Shown here in pieces: positions 27,191 to 36,245 of a stretch of DNA of 64,000 nt. The position numbers and the translations under genes are program-made. The stretch covers positions 207,351-271,350 of the forward strand of contig MEDJ01000020.1 in assembly GCA_001724025.1 (NCBI GenBank), read 5' to 3'. Each line of letters starts with the position of its first letter. The first letter of the stretch is position 1. The stretch comes from Acidobacteria bacterium SCN 69-37 (GTDB lineage Bacteria; Acidobacteriota; Vicinamibacteria; Vicinamibacterales; SCN-69-37). Under the pieces are notes generated by a model. The model was not told the DNA's origin and did not search any database. It saw only the letters and a program-made list of their open reading frames with translations.

Positions 27191-28543
27191 CTACGCCTGA
27201 CCGCGCACCAGCACCGCCGCGTAGAACGCCTCGAGGCCGTGGCGATCGGGACGGGTCACCAGGCGGCCCCGGGCGTCGAGCAGGTCGGCGGCGATTGGTC
27301 CCGCAGGCCCGGGCTCGAAGCGCGGATCGGCGGCCAGAAAGGCGTCGACGACCTCGTCGTTCTCTTCAGGTTCATTCGAACACGTCGCGTAGACGATGCG
27401 TCCGCCCTGCGTGACGACATCGGCGGCCACGCGGAGCATCTGCTGCTGGATCGCGGCCAGCGCGGGGAGCGCCGCAGCGCTGCGCGACCACTTCACGTCG
27501 GCCTCGCGCCGCACCGTACCGAGGCCCGAGCAGGGCGCGTCGAGCAGGACGCAATCGAAGACCGGGCCGAAGGGGAGTGACAGGTGGGCATCGAGGCGGA
27601 CGATGGCCGCCGGCACGTGCGCGTGCCGGAGTGTGTGCGCGAGAAGTCCGACGCGGCCCGGCCGATGGTCGCACGCGACGATGGCGCCGGCGCCCGTGCC
27701 GTCGTCGGTGCGCATGTCGCTGGCCATGACGAGCGTCTTGCCGCCGGGCGACGCGCAGAGATCGAGCACGCGCTCGCCGGGCCGCGCGGCAGCGTATCGC
27801 GCCACGAGTTGCGCCGCTTCGTCCTGTGCCCAGAGCCGGGCGCGCAACTCGGCCGGCAGGCGGCCGAACGTGCCCGCCGGCAGCGTCACCGCATCGTCGA
27901 CGAACCGCGCCGGCGTGGCGGGCAGGTCGAGCGCGTGCAGGCGGGCCAGGAGATCGTCAGGTGCCTGGCCGTCGAGACTCCGCACGGTCACGTCGGGCGT
28001 CGTGAGATTGAAGCGGCACCACGCCTCGGCCGCGTCGAAGCCCATGCGCGCGATCCATCGCCGCACGAGCCACCCGGGGTGCGACAGGGTGGTCGCGAGG
28101 TAGTTGACCTGCGCATCGAGATGGCCGTCGGGACCGGGACGCGGCGGCAGCGCAATGGCCGGCCCGCGACGGACGACGGCGCGCAGCGTGGCATTGACGA
28201 ACGATGACGCGCTCGTCAGGCGCAGGCCCCGCACGGCCGCGACAGCCGTATCGACGACGGCGTGCGACGGCACGCGGTCGAGGTGGCGCAGTTGATAGAC
28301 GCCGACGCGCAGCACGGCGAGGACGGGCGCGTCGATCGTCCGCACGGAGCGCCGCGCGGCGGCCGCAATCACCGCATCGAGCGCGTTGCGCCACCGACAG
28401 ACGCCCGTGGCGAGCTCGACGAGCAGACCGCGATCGGCCGGGCGGACCTCGTCACGGATGGCGTCGAGGGCGGAGGCGAGCGTCGCCTCGCGTCCGTCCA
28501 CGGCCAGCAGCACGCGCGCAGCGGCCTGGCGGACGTCGATCAT
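27191..28543 (-). CDS. rsmB: 16S rRNA (cytosine-967-C5) methyltransferase
   Basis: 450 aa. The N-terminal NusB-like RNA-binding domain (RQAARVLLAVDGREATLASAL ... RTIDAPVLAVLRVGVYQL) is followed by a SAM methyltransferase domain with LDLCASPGGKT, the first catalytic Cys in LLDAPCSGLGTVRR and the second in YATCSNEPEEN. This is the RsmB/Sun family, which methylates C967 of 16S rRNA. The ATG overlaps the fmt stop by ATGA, placing it at the end of an aroC-def-fmt-rsmB run. Confidence 0.92.
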   Translation of the reverse strand: MIDVRQAAARVLLAVDGREATLASALDAIRDEVRPADRGLLVELATGVCRWRNALDAVIAAAARRSVRTIDAPVLAVLRVGVYQLRHLDRVPSHAVVDTAVAAVRGLRLTSASSFVNATLRAVVRRGPAIALPPRPGPDGHLDAQVNYLATTLSHPGWLVRRWIARMGFDAAEAWCRFNLTTPDVTVRSLDGQAPDDLLARLHALDLPATPARFVDDAVTLPAGTFGRLPAELRARLWAQDEAAQLVARYAAARPGERVLDLCASPGGKTLVMASDMRTDDGTGAGAIVACDHRPGRVGLLAHTLRHAHVPAAIVRLDAHLSLPFGPVFDCVLLDAPCSGLGTVRREADVKWSRSAAALPALAAIQQQMLRVAADVVTQGGRIVYATCSNEPEENDEVVDAFLAADPRFEPGPAGPIAADLLDARGRLVTRPDRHGLEAFYAAVLVRGQA

Positions 28544-29490
28544 GCGGGGCGGATTGGCGGCGTGAAGCGATCGCCGACATGGACGGGCCGGCCATTGAGG
28601 AAGTCGCGCACGGCCATGACCGGGCGTCCCTCGGGCTGCAGCCGCAGCAGGCGCACGGCCCCCGGCGCTGTCGCGACCACGAGGCCGTCGGCGCCCGACA
28701 CGATGACCGTGCCGGGCTCCTGGTCCGTCGGGGTTTCGTGCGCGACGCGCGACTCGATCAGCAGGACGCGACGATCGCCGAGCCTGGCCGCCGCGTGCGG
28801 CCACGGGTGCAGGCCGCGGATGCGGTCGTGGACCTCGCGTGCCGGGCGCGCCCAGTCGAGATCGCCGTCGGCGCGTTCGAGCCGGTGCGCGTACGTGACG
28901 CGCGCCTCGTCCTGCGGCGTCTCCGTCACGGGGCCGCGCGCGAGCCGGTCGAGCACCTCGACGAGCCGCGTGGCCCCCATCGTGGCCAGCCGTGCCTCGA
29001 GGGCCATGCTCGTTTCGTCCGGATCGATGAGGGTGGCCGCTGTCGCGAGCATGGCGCCGGCATCGAGCGCGAGCACCACGCGCATGATCGTGATGCCTGC
29101 CTCGCGATCTCCGGCGATCACGGCGCGGTGAATCGGTGCGGCACCACGCCAGCGGGGCAGGAGCGAGGCGTGGACGTTGACCAGGCCGAGCCGCGGGCGA
29201 TCGAGCAGCACCTGCGGCAGGAGGCGGCCGTACGCGGCCACGACACCGATGTCGGCGCCGAGCCGGTCGAACGCCTCGAGAAACCCCTCGTCCTTGAGCC
29301 GATCCGGCTGCAGCACCGGCACGCCCAGAGCGAGGGCGCGCGCCTTCACCGGTGCGAGCGTCACCTGCTGGCCGCGGCCGCGCGCGCGGTCGGGCTGGGT
29401 GATCACCCCGGCGATCGTGTGCGACGAGGCCGCGATGGCGTCGAGCGTGGGAACCGCAAAGGTCGGCGTGCCGAAGAAAGCTACACGCAT
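28540..29490 (-). CDS. fmt: Methionyl-tRNA formyltransferase
   Basis: 316 aa. Motifs are FFGTPTFAVPTLDAI at the N-terminus, the catalytic region NVHASLLPRWRGAAPIHRAVIAGD near residue 110 and a C-terminal OB-fold domain. It formylates initiator Met-tRNA using 10-formyl-tetrahydrofolate. Flanked by def and rsmB, the usual bacterial fmt neighbourhood; nine bases separate it from def. Confidence 0.95.
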   Translation of the reverse strand: MRVAFFGTPTFAVPTLDAIAASSHTIAGVITQPDRARGRGQQVTLAPVKARALALGVPVLQPDRLKDEGFLEAFDRLGADIGVVAAYGRLLPQVLLDRPRLGLVNVHASLLPRWRGAAPIHRAVIAGDREAGITIMRVVLALDAGAMLATAATLIDPDETSMALEARLATMGATRLVEVLDRLARGPVTETPQDEARVTYAHRLERADGDLDWARPAREVHDRIRGLHPWPHAAARLGDRRVLLIESRVAHETPTDQEPGTVIVSGADGLVVATAPGAVRLLRLQPEGRPVMAVRDFLNGRPVHVGDRFTPPIRPA

Positions 29491-29499
29491 GTCAGCCCC

Positions 29500-30009
29500 T
29501 CACCAGCGCCCGGCCTTCTCGAGTTTGCGGATCTTCCTGACGATCAGATCGCGTTTCACGCCGCGGAGCCTGTCGATGAACAGCGTCCCCTCGAGGTGAT
29601 CGATTTCGTGCTGCAGCGCGCGCGCCAGCAGGTCGGTGCCTTCGATCGTGAACGGTTGTCCCTGCCGGTCGAGCGCACGCACGACCACGCGCCCGGGACG
29701 CGCGACAGCAGCCGTGAAGCCCGGCACGCTCAGGCACCCTTCGTCTTCGACCTGGAGGCCGTCGCGCTCGACGATCTCCGGGTTGACGAGGGTGATCAAC
29801 TCGGCGTCGCGCTTGCCCACGCTCAGATCGATGACGGCGAGCCGCAGCGGCACGCCAATCTGCGGGGCCGCCAGGCCGATGCCTGGAGCCGCGTACATGG
29901 TGGCGAACATGTCGTCGATCAGGCGATCGATCTCCGGCGTCATCGTCTCGACGGGGCGGGCCGGCGTCGAGAGGCCCGCGGCGCCGTATTTGACGATCGG
30001 ATACAGCAT
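29500..30009 (-). CDS. def: Peptide deformylase
   Basis: 169 aa metalloenzyme that removes the formyl group from nascent proteins. All three motifs are intact: GIGLAAPQ (near 45), EGCLSVPG (near 90, Cys metal ligand) and QHEIDHLEG (near 135, two His ligands and catalytic Glu). The ATG at 30009 overlaps the aroC stop (TGATG); longer frames are antisense-like extensions. Confidence 0.95.
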   Translation of the reverse strand: MLYPIVKYGAAGLSTPARPVETMTPEIDRLIDDMFATMYAAPGIGLAAPQIGVPLRLAVIDLSVGKRDAELITLVNPEIVERDGLQVEDEGCLSVPGFTAAVARPGRVVVRALDRQGQPFTIEGTDLLARALQHEIDHLEGTLFIDRLRGVKRDLIVRKIRKLEKAGRW

Positions 30010-31229
30010 CAGGCGCGCGGTCCGGGCGGCATCAGGCGCTGCCGCAGCGTGGCCGCGTACTGGCGGCAGGCCGCGTCGATCGCGGTCATCGTGTCGGCGC
30101 CGAACTTCTCGAGCATGGCGTCGGCCAGCACCAGGCACAGCATGGCCTCGCCCACGACCGAGGCCGCGGGCACCGCGCACGTGTCGCTGCGCTCGATCGC
30201 CGCCGGCGAATCGTCGAGCGTGACGAGATCGACGGACCGCAGCGGCTTCATCAGCGTCGAGATCGGTTTCATCCACGCGCTGACGCGCACGTCTTCGCCG
30301 TTGGTCACGCCGCCCTCGAACCCGCCCGCGTGGTTGGTCGGCCTGATGATGCCGGGCGTCGTGCCGGATCCGCCCGCGGGGCCCGGCAGGATTTCGTCGT
30401 GGACCGCCGATCCGGGCAGGTGACCGACCGCTGGACCGAGCCCGACACCGACGGCCTTGATCGCCTGGATGGACATCAGCGCCTGCGCGAGGCGGCCGTC
30501 GAGCTTGCGATCCCACTGCGTGTGGCTGCCGAGGCCGGGCGGCACACCGCGCGCGATTACCTCGAAGCTGCCCCCGACCGTGTCGCCCTTCGCCTTGGCG
30601 TCGTCGATGGCCGCGCGCATGCCGGCCGCCAGGCTGCCGTCGACGCAGCGCAGGTCGTCGTCGGCGGCCAGCGCCGCGGCCTCGTCGAAGGTCACGGTGC
30701 GGTCGGGCGCCAGCAAGACGGGGCCGATGCCGGTCACGTGGCTCGTGACCTCGATCCCGAGCTGGCGCAGCAGGGCTCGCGCGACGGCACCGGCCGCCAC
30801 CCGGGCGGCCGTCTCGCGCGCGCTGGCGCGCTCGAGGATGTCGCGCAGGTCGGTGCGCTCGTATTTCAGACCGGCGGACAGGTCGGCGTGACCCGGCCGG
30901 GGCCGCGTGACCGCGGCGCGCCGCGCCCCGGGCAGCGAGGCGTCGGGATTCGCGTCGACGCTCATCGTGTGCTGCCAGTTCGTCCAGTCCTTGTTTTTGA
31001 TCTGGAGGGCGATCGGGCTGCCGATCGTCTGGCCGTGCCGGACGCCCGAGAGCACCTCGGCCCGATCCGTCTCGATGGCCATGCGCCGGCCGCGCCCGTA
31101 GCCGAGCTGGCGACGAGCCAGGTCGGGCGTGAGATCGGCAGGGCCGAGGTACAGACCGGCCGGGACACCATCGACGATCACGACCAGCGCAGGGCCGTGG
31201 GATTCACCAGCTGTCAGGAACCGAAGCAT
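30009..31229 (-). CDS. aroC: Chorismate synthase
   Basis: 406 aa FMN-dependent enzyme converting EPSP to chorismate. It starts MLRFLTAGESHGPALVVIVDG, with RPGHADLSAGLKY and later GRETAA-like (RASARETAARVAAGA) and GFEGGVTNGED regions, as in the family. Full length. It heads a minus-strand run with def, fmt and rsmB. Chorismate made here feeds the trp operon 9 kb away. Confidence 0.95.
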   Translation of the reverse strand: MLRFLTAGESHGPALVVIVDGVPAGLYLGPADLTPDLARRQLGYGRGRRMAIETDRAEVLSGVRHGQTIGSPIALQIKNKDWTNWQHTMSVDANPDASLPGARRAAVTRPRPGHADLSAGLKYERTDLRDILERASARETAARVAAGAVARALLRQLGIEVTSHVTGIGPVLLAPDRTVTFDEAAALAADDDLRCVDGSLAAGMRAAIDDAKAKGDTVGGSFEVIARGVPPGLGSHTQWDRKLDGRLAQALMSIQAIKAVGVGLGPAVGHLPGSAVHDEILPGPAGGSGTTPGIIRPTNHAGGFEGGVTNGEDVRVSAWMKPISTLMKPLRSVDLVTLDDSPAAIERSDTCAVPAASVVGEAMLCLVLADAMLEKFGADTMTAIDAACRQYAATLRQRLMPPGPRA

Positions 31230-31280
31230 CAGCCGGCCATTCTACCGTCGTTCGAACATCCTCCGCACGGATCCCTCACC

Positions 31281-31296
31281 GGGCCCGGCTCTTGCA
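31281..31296 (+). promoter_or_regulatory. Possible sigma-54 promoter before the orphan activator gene
   Basis: GGGCCCGGCTCTTGCA has a perfect TTGCA and GG-N10-GC spacing, but the -24 box is GC-rich and weak. The predicted start near 31307 would leave almost no leader for the GTG at 31312, favouring a later start codon if the promoter is real. No copy of the 16-bp site lies upstream. Confidence 0.3.
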
Positions 31297-31311
31297 ACTC
31301 CGCACCGCATC

Positions 31312-33342
31312 GTGCCTGCCCCGCAGATTTTCGACGTGCGCGCCGTGACGACGCGTCTCCGCCACGCGATGGACGATGGCCGCATGGGCCCCCGCCTGGT
31401 GACCGTCCCGATGGACTGGTCGGCGGCCGGGGACGCGGCCACCGAGATCGTTCGCACGGCCGGTTTCCTGCCCGTTCGCCCCTCGTCGTCTTCTACTGAT
31501 CCGTCGTTCGTGAAGGCGATTGCCCATCGTCATGTGGCAGTGATGGTGACGGGGCCAGGGGAGCCGGTCGTGGCGGCCGCCCTGGTAAAGCAGCTCGCAC
31601 GTGTGAGTCCGCGTGGGCACCTCGTGCTCCTCTTTGCTGATGCGACAGGGGAACGGCGTGCCCGTGCCTCGCCGCACACGCGGGCGGCGCCGCCCGGATG
31701 CCGTGCGGCCGACGATGACGTCCGGCTCGCACGGCTCGTCGCCGAACGGCAGCACGATCGGGCCGAGGCGTGGCTGGCCGCGCTGCGCGTCGAAGCGGAT
31801 CTGCTCGGCCGCCGCCTGCGCGACAACACGCAGCGGATCGCGGTGTGGTGCCGCCTGTGGCAGCGACAGCCCGAGGCGGCGGTTGCGGCCTGTCATCGCA
31901 TTCGGCATGCCGGTTCGCGCCGGCGCCTGGCGGCCGTCATCGGCCGCGTCATTCCCGGAGCTCCCACCATGTTCCTGTTGTCCGACGTTCCCGTGCTTCT
32001 CCAGTCGATGGCTGACGCCGATGACGATCTGTGTGCCCTGCGGGCGGCCGCGTCCTGGACGATGGCGCACGCGCCCGCGCGCGCCGTGGCCTTCGTCGGG
32101 GGCGACGACGGGCAGGTGGCGGCGGGTGTCGGATGGGGCAGCGGCGGGCCGTCGGTCGGGGACCGGCTGCTCGCCGTGCGGGCCGCGTCGCCCGAGCAGC
32201 ACGCGCGCGGTCCGCACACGCTGACCATCGCGCCCGTGCGGCAGGCCGGCACGCGGATTGGCAGCGTCCTCGTGCTCGGCGCCCCCGAACTCGCCGGCAG
32301 CGTGCACGAGGCCGCAGCCACGCTGGCCCTGCTGTGTGGGGCGGCCCTCCGGACCCGGCTCGATCAGCTCGCGGCCGGGACACGGAGCCGGACCTCGCTG
32401 CCGGAGATCGTCGGCGACAGTCCGGCGATGGCCGCCGTTCGCGAGGCCGTGGCACGTGCGGCGGCCACCCCCTTCGCCGTGCTCGTCGAGGGCGAGAGCG
32501 GCACGGGCAAGGAACTGATCGCACGCGCCCTCCATCGACTGAGTCCGCGGCGGGATCGCCGGTTCGTCGCGGTCAACTGTGCCGCGCTGTCGGAGGAACT
32601 GATCGAAGCCGAGCTCTTCGGGCACAGCCGCGGCGCGTTCACCGGGGCCGTGGCCCCACGAACGGGCCTGTTCGAGGATGCGCACGGCGGCACGCTGTTC
32701 CTCGACGAGGTGGCCGAATTGTCGCCGCGCGCGCAGGCGAAGCTGCTGCGTGCCCTCCAGGAGCGCGAGGTGCGGCGGGTGGGCGAGAACCAGGCACGGC
32801 CGATCGACGTGCGCGTCGTGGCCGCGACCAATCGGCCCCTGGCCGAGGCCTGCGCCGCCGGGCAGTTCCGTGACGACCTGCGTTTCCGCCTGGCCGTGAT
32901 CCGCCTCCCGCTGCCGGCACTGCGCGAGCGTGCCGAGGACATCGCCCCGATCGCGCGGGCGTTCTGGAGCCGGACGATGCGCGAGGTGGAGAAGCGCGCG
33001 GTGATTGGGGCCGACGCGCTGGCCCGCCTGGCGCGGCACCACTGGCCCGGCAACGTCCGCGAACTCCAGAACGTCGTCGCCGGCCTGGCCCTGGTGGCGC
33101 CGGCCCGTGGACGGGTGTCGGCACGACATGTCGAGGTGGTGCTCGACGCCGCCGGCGCCGGTCCCCGCATGCCGCCGATGTCGCTCGAGCGCGCCCGCCG
33201 GGCGTGCGAGCGACAGATGGTGGCCGCGGCGCTGGCGCGTCACGCCGGCCGACGGACGGCCGCCGCGCGCGAACTCGGGCTGACGCGCCAGGGACTGGCG
33301 AAGATCATCCGCCGCCTTCAGCTCGACGAGACGGCGGCGTGA
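31312..33342 (+). CDS. Sigma-54-dependent transcriptional activator with unrecognised N-terminal domain
   Basis: 676 aa if started at the GTG at 31312 (ATGs at 31369 and 31384 are alternatives). The first 360 residues have no receiver domain; about 230-345 has a weak GAF-like look (LLAVRAASPEQHARGPHTLTIAPVRQ). The AAA+ domain is complete: Walker A GESGTGKE, the sigma-54 loop GAFTGA, Walker B GGTLFLDEVAEL and the arginine region. A Fis-type HTH closes it (RRTAAARELGLTRQGLAKIIRRL). It acts on a sigma-54 promoter in response to an unknown signal, not through classical phosphorylation. It is divergent from aroC and convergent with the TPR gene. Confidence 0.85.
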   Translation: MPAPQIFDVRAVTTRLRHAMDDGRMGPRLVTVPMDWSAAGDAATEIVRTAGFLPVRPSSSSTDPSFVKAIAHRHVAVMVTGPGEPVVAAALVKQLARVSPRGHLVLLFADATGERRARASPHTRAAPPGCRAADDDVRLARLVAERQHDRAEAWLAALRVEADLLGRRLRDNTQRIAVWCRLWQRQPEAAVAACHRIRHAGSRRRLAAVIGRVIPGAPTMFLLSDVPVLLQSMADADDDLCALRAAASWTMAHAPARAVAFVGGDDGQVAAGVGWGSGGPSVGDRLLAVRAASPEQHARGPHTLTIAPVRQAGTRIGSVLVLGAPELAGSVHEAAATLALLCGAALRTRLDQLAAGTRSRTSLPEIVGDSPAMAAVREAVARAAATPFAVLVEGESGTGKELIARALHRLSPRRDRRFVAVNCAALSEELIEAELFGHSRGAFTGAVAPRTGLFEDAHGGTLFLDEVAELSPRAQAKLLRALQEREVRRVGENQARPIDVRVVAATNRPLAEACAAGQFRDDLRFRLAVIRLPLPALRERAEDIAPIARAFWSRTMREVEKRAVIGADALARLARHHWPGNVRELQNVVAGLALVAPARGRVSARHVEVVLDAAGAGPRMPPMSLERARRACERQMVAAALARHAGRRTAAARELGLTRQGLAKIIRRLQLDETAA

Positions 33343-33348
33343 GGCGCG

Positions 33349-34665
33349 TCAGCGCCGCGAGGCGGTTGCCGCATCGGCCGCCTGCGCCTGCGCGTCGGCG
33401 AGCAGGGCGCGGGTGGCCGGTGTCTGGTCGCCGGCGGTCGTCGCGAGCGTGAGGTAGTGCACGGCCGTGGCCGGGTCGTGGCCCGTCAGTGAGAGGGCGC
33501 CGATCCGGCGCGCGCGGGCCGCGCGCACTGACGGACCGGCGGTGCCGCCTTCCAGCGCGTCGAGCGCGATCAGCGCGTCGCGCGCGATGATCGCGTGATC
33601 GAGCCGTTCGGCGGCGTCGGCGAGGTAGCCGAACGCGTGCGTGTCGGTGGGCGAGGTCCTGATGGCGTCGAGGAGCAGCCGCTCGGCGCCAGCCGTGTCG
33701 CCCGACAGATGGAGGGCGCGCCCGTAGAGCGCCAGCCCCTGGCCGCGCGGCGCCGTGCCGCCGAGCGCGCGTTCGAGCGCCTGGAGCGCCGGGGCGAGCG
33801 CCTGCGGATCGCCCTGTTCCACCTGCGCGAGGCGGGCGCGTCCCACGGCCAGGGCGATCCGGGAATTGCCGGGCGCCTGCGTCTCGGCCGCGGCCAGGGT
33901 GTCGAGCGCGGCCGACGGCTGGCCGGCCGCCACCTGGCTGTCGGCCAGCGCCAGGTGGCGGTCGAGACTCCCGTCCTGGGCGGCCAGCGTCTTCATCTGG
34001 GCGATCTCGTCGCCCGTGCGGCCCAGCGTCCGGTACAAGGCAGCCAGTTCCTGCCGGGCCGCGGAGAATGACGGCCGCAGCCGGATGGCCTGTTCGAGCG
34101 CCGCGAGGGCCTCGCGCGTATTGCCCAGGTCGCGGGCGATGAGGCCCTGCAGATAGTGCGCCTCTGCCGAGGCGTCGTCGACAGCCAGGGCGCGACGCAG
34201 GGCGTCGGAGGCCGCCGGCAGCGCGCCGGTGCGGTAGTGCGCCAGGCCGAGGGTGTAGAGGAGCCTGGCGTCGGTGTCGCGCAGCCGATCGGCGGCGTGC
34301 GCGTAGGCGTCGGCCGCCGCCGGCCAGTCGCTGCGCCGCTCGGCGAGTCGGCCGAGCGCTTCGAACGGTTCCGGGGCGTCGGGAGCCAGGGTGTGCGCCT
34401 GCCGAAGGTCCCGCTCGGCCTGGAAATCCTGGCCGAGAGTGGCGTAGGCCTCGCCGCGGCGATAGTACGCGGCCATGGCGTCGCCGCGGATGGCCAGGGC
34501 GCCGGAGAACGCCTCGACGGCGCGATACGGCTGGTTGTGGACCAGGGCCGCGTCGCCGTCGGTCATCAGCGTGCGATATCGCCGGTCGTGATCCAGGCGG
34601 CCGAGGAGGACGACCCCGACCATCGCGGCCAGCGCCCCGAGCAGCAGGAGCACCGTGCGGCGCAT
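33349..34665 (-). CDS. Membrane-anchored TPR-repeat protein
   Basis: 438 aa. An N-terminal membrane helix (VLLLLGALAAMVGVVLLG) leads into about ten tetratricopeptide repeats covering most of the protein (AYYRRGEAYATLGQDFQAERDLRQAHTL and similar). Such proteins are scaffolds; no specific partner can be named. It is divergent from the ECF sigma gene across 73 bases that hold that gene's promoter, and nearly touches the sigma-54 activator gene at its 3' end. Confidence 0.8.
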   Translation of the reverse strand: MRRTVLLLLGALAAMVGVVLLGRLDHDRRYRTLMTDGDAALVHNQPYRAVEAFSGALAIRGDAMAAYYRRGEAYATLGQDFQAERDLRQAHTLAPDAPEPFEALGRLAERRSDWPAAADAYAHAADRLRDTDARLLYTLGLAHYRTGALPAASDALRRALAVDDASAEAHYLQGLIARDLGNTREALAALEQAIRLRPSFSAARQELAALYRTLGRTGDEIAQMKTLAAQDGSLDRHLALADSQVAAGQPSAALDTLAAAETQAPGNSRIALAVGRARLAQVEQGDPQALAPALQALERALGGTAPRGQGLALYGRALHLSGDTAGAERLLLDAIRTSPTDTHAFGYLADAAERLDHAIIARDALIALDALEGGTAGPSVRAARARRIGALSLTGHDPATAVHYLTLATTAGDQTPATRALLADAQAQAADAATASRR

Positions 34666-34694
34666 GGGCTCGATTCTACGCCGGCCGGCCCGCG

Positions 34695-34723
34695 GGAACC
34701 GCCGGGCGGGGGGTGGGGTCTAA
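34695..34723 (+). promoter_or_regulatory. ECF-type promoter of the sigma factor gene
   Basis: GGAACC (34695-34700), a 17-base spacer, and GTCTAA (34718-34723): close to the RpoE-family consensus. Expected start near 34730, about nine bases before the ATG. The classic sign of a sigma factor transcribing its own gene. No second copy was noticed in other intergenic regions of the window. Confidence 0.7.
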
Positions 34724-34738
34724 CTTTACGGGGACACC

Positions 34739-35389
34739 ATGGGAACCGGTGCTACGATACTCACGGGTACAACCGTGAAACCAGTTCGCGCGTTTACGTG
34801 GTCCGACGCGGGCACGACTGACTGGGATCTGGTCCAGCAGTGCACGGCCGGAGATGAACAGGCCTGCGCCCGGCTGGTCACCGATTACCAGCGGATGGTG
34901 TATCAGCTGGCCCTGCACCTGCTCGGGGACGCGCAGGAGGCGATGGATCTGTCGCAGGAAGTCTTCCTGCGCGTCTTCCGCACGCTGCCGCAGTTCCGCG
35001 GCCAGTCCAGCCTGCGCACCTGGATCTATCGCATCGTCCTGAATCAGGCGTCGAACCGGCAGCGCTGGTGGCGGCGACGGTTCCGTTCGCACCAGGTGCC
35101 GCTCGATGAGCACGTCGAGAACCATGGGGAGCTGCCGGAATCGCGCAGTTTTGCCATGCCCGATCGCGTCCTGCAGCAGAACGAGACCGCGGCGCGCGTC
35201 TGGGCGGCGCTGGCCGAACTGCCGTTCGATCAGCGCGCGGCCGTGGTGCTGCGTGAAATCGACGGACTGAGCTACGAGGAAATCGCCGAGTCGCTCGGCA
35301 TTGCCGTGGGCACCGTCAAGTCCCGCCTGGCGCGCGCGCGGCTCAATCTGCGCGGGGCCCTGCGCGATCCCGCCGCGGAGGCCCAGTAA
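34739..35389 (+). CDS. RpoE-like ECF sigma factor
   Basis: 216 aa. Region 2 (LVTDYQRMVYQLALHLLGDAQEAMDLSQEVFLRVFRTLPQFRGQSSLRTWIYRIVLNQASNRQRWW) and region 4 (LPFDQRAAVVLREIDGLSYEEIAESLGIAVGTVKSRLARAR) are complete. The start is uncertain: ATG 34739 is only about nine bases after the predicted transcription start, and the GTG at 34775 is in frame. The stop overlaps the anti-sigma start (TAATGG), the usual arrangement for a sigma/anti-sigma pair. Confidence 0.9.
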   Translation: MGTGATILTGTTVKPVRAFTWSDAGTTDWDLVQQCTAGDEQACARLVTDYQRMVYQLALHLLGDAQEAMDLSQEVFLRVFRTLPQFRGQSSLRTWIYRIVLNQASNRQRWWRRRFRSHQVPLDEHVENHGELPESRSFAMPDRVLQQNETAARVWAALAELPFDQRAAVVLREIDGLSYEEIAESLGIAVGTVKSRLARARLNLRGALRDPAAEAQ

Positions 35390-36168
35390 TGGCCGGCGGC
35401 TGCGACGCCTTCGGCCCGGACCTGGGACCGTTCCTCGACGGCGAACTCGACGGGACGCGCATGCTCCGCGTGTCGCGCCATCTCGAAACCTGTCCCGAGT
35501 GCGCGTCGACGCTCGAGGACATCGGCACCGTGGGTCGGACGCTGCGCGACTACGCGCCGGCCGACCCGCCCCGCGCCGTGTTCGACGGGCTCGCCGGCGC
35601 GGTCGTCAGCCGCGCGCGCGCCGAGTCGGCCATGTCGTGGCGCGCCACGTTCTCGCGCGGTTTCGACGACTGGCACTGGGCACTCGTCGGCGGCGGCGCG
35701 ATCGCGGCCACGTTCGTCTCGACATCACTGCTGTCGGTCATGCTCGCGTTCGGTCCCACGCCGCGCGAGGATTCGCTGTCGGCCATGACGACCAGCCTGG
35801 CGTCGCCCGCCGGTTTCTTCTTCGTCTACGCCTCGCCAACGGGTGGGCCCGACGAGGACGTGGTGATGGTGCAGGTCGCCAACGGCCGGCCGGCCGCGCC
35901 GCCGCTCGTCTCGGAACTCGTCGTCTCGCGCGAACACCAGTCGGTGAGCGAGGCGGAACTGGTCGAGCGGTTCCAGGAACTGGTCACCCGGCACGGACGC
36001 GTCGTGTCGCTCGACCTGCTCACGCACGAACAGCGGCTGGTGGCCGAGGCGCTGCTCGACGAGATCACCCGCCTGCGATCGCGGCAGCTGGCCTCGACGC
36101 CGCGCTCGTTCCAGGTGCACGAAGTGCGACTGGTCACCGGCACCGTCGTATCGGCAAAGCGTTCCTGA
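35389..36168 (+). CDS. Zinc-finger anti-sigma factor
   Basis: 259 aa. The N-terminal domain has FLDGELDGTRMLRVSRHLETCPECAS, the HxxxCxxC zinc site of ZAS-type anti-sigma factors. One membrane helix follows (about 105-125) and then a periplasmic domain of unknown fold. It should hold the adjacent ECF sigma factor inactive until an envelope signal is sensed. The start codon overlaps the sigma gene stop, implying coupled translation. Confidence 0.85.
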   Translation: MAGGCDAFGPDLGPFLDGELDGTRMLRVSRHLETCPECASTLEDIGTVGRTLRDYAPADPPRAVFDGLAGAVVSRARAESAMSWRATFSRGFDDWHWALVGGGAIAATFVSTSLLSVMLAFGPTPREDSLSAMTTSLASPAGFFFVYASPTGGPDEDVVMVQVANGRPAAPPLVSELVVSREHQSVSEAELVERFQELVTRHGRVVSLDLLTHEQRLVAEALLDEITRLRSRQLASTPRSFQVHEVRLVTGTVVSAKRS

Positions 36169-36245
36169 TCGATTCAGTCGCGCACACTGGCCGGCGCATC
36201 ACCGCGACGACAACGGCAGCAGGAACCGAAGGACGTCCCGCCCGG

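Noticed and set aside
34741..34762. Second ECF promoter (ggaacc...) inside the start of the sigma gene
   Set aside because: No GTCTAA-like -10 at proper distance; the good match lies at 34695-34723.
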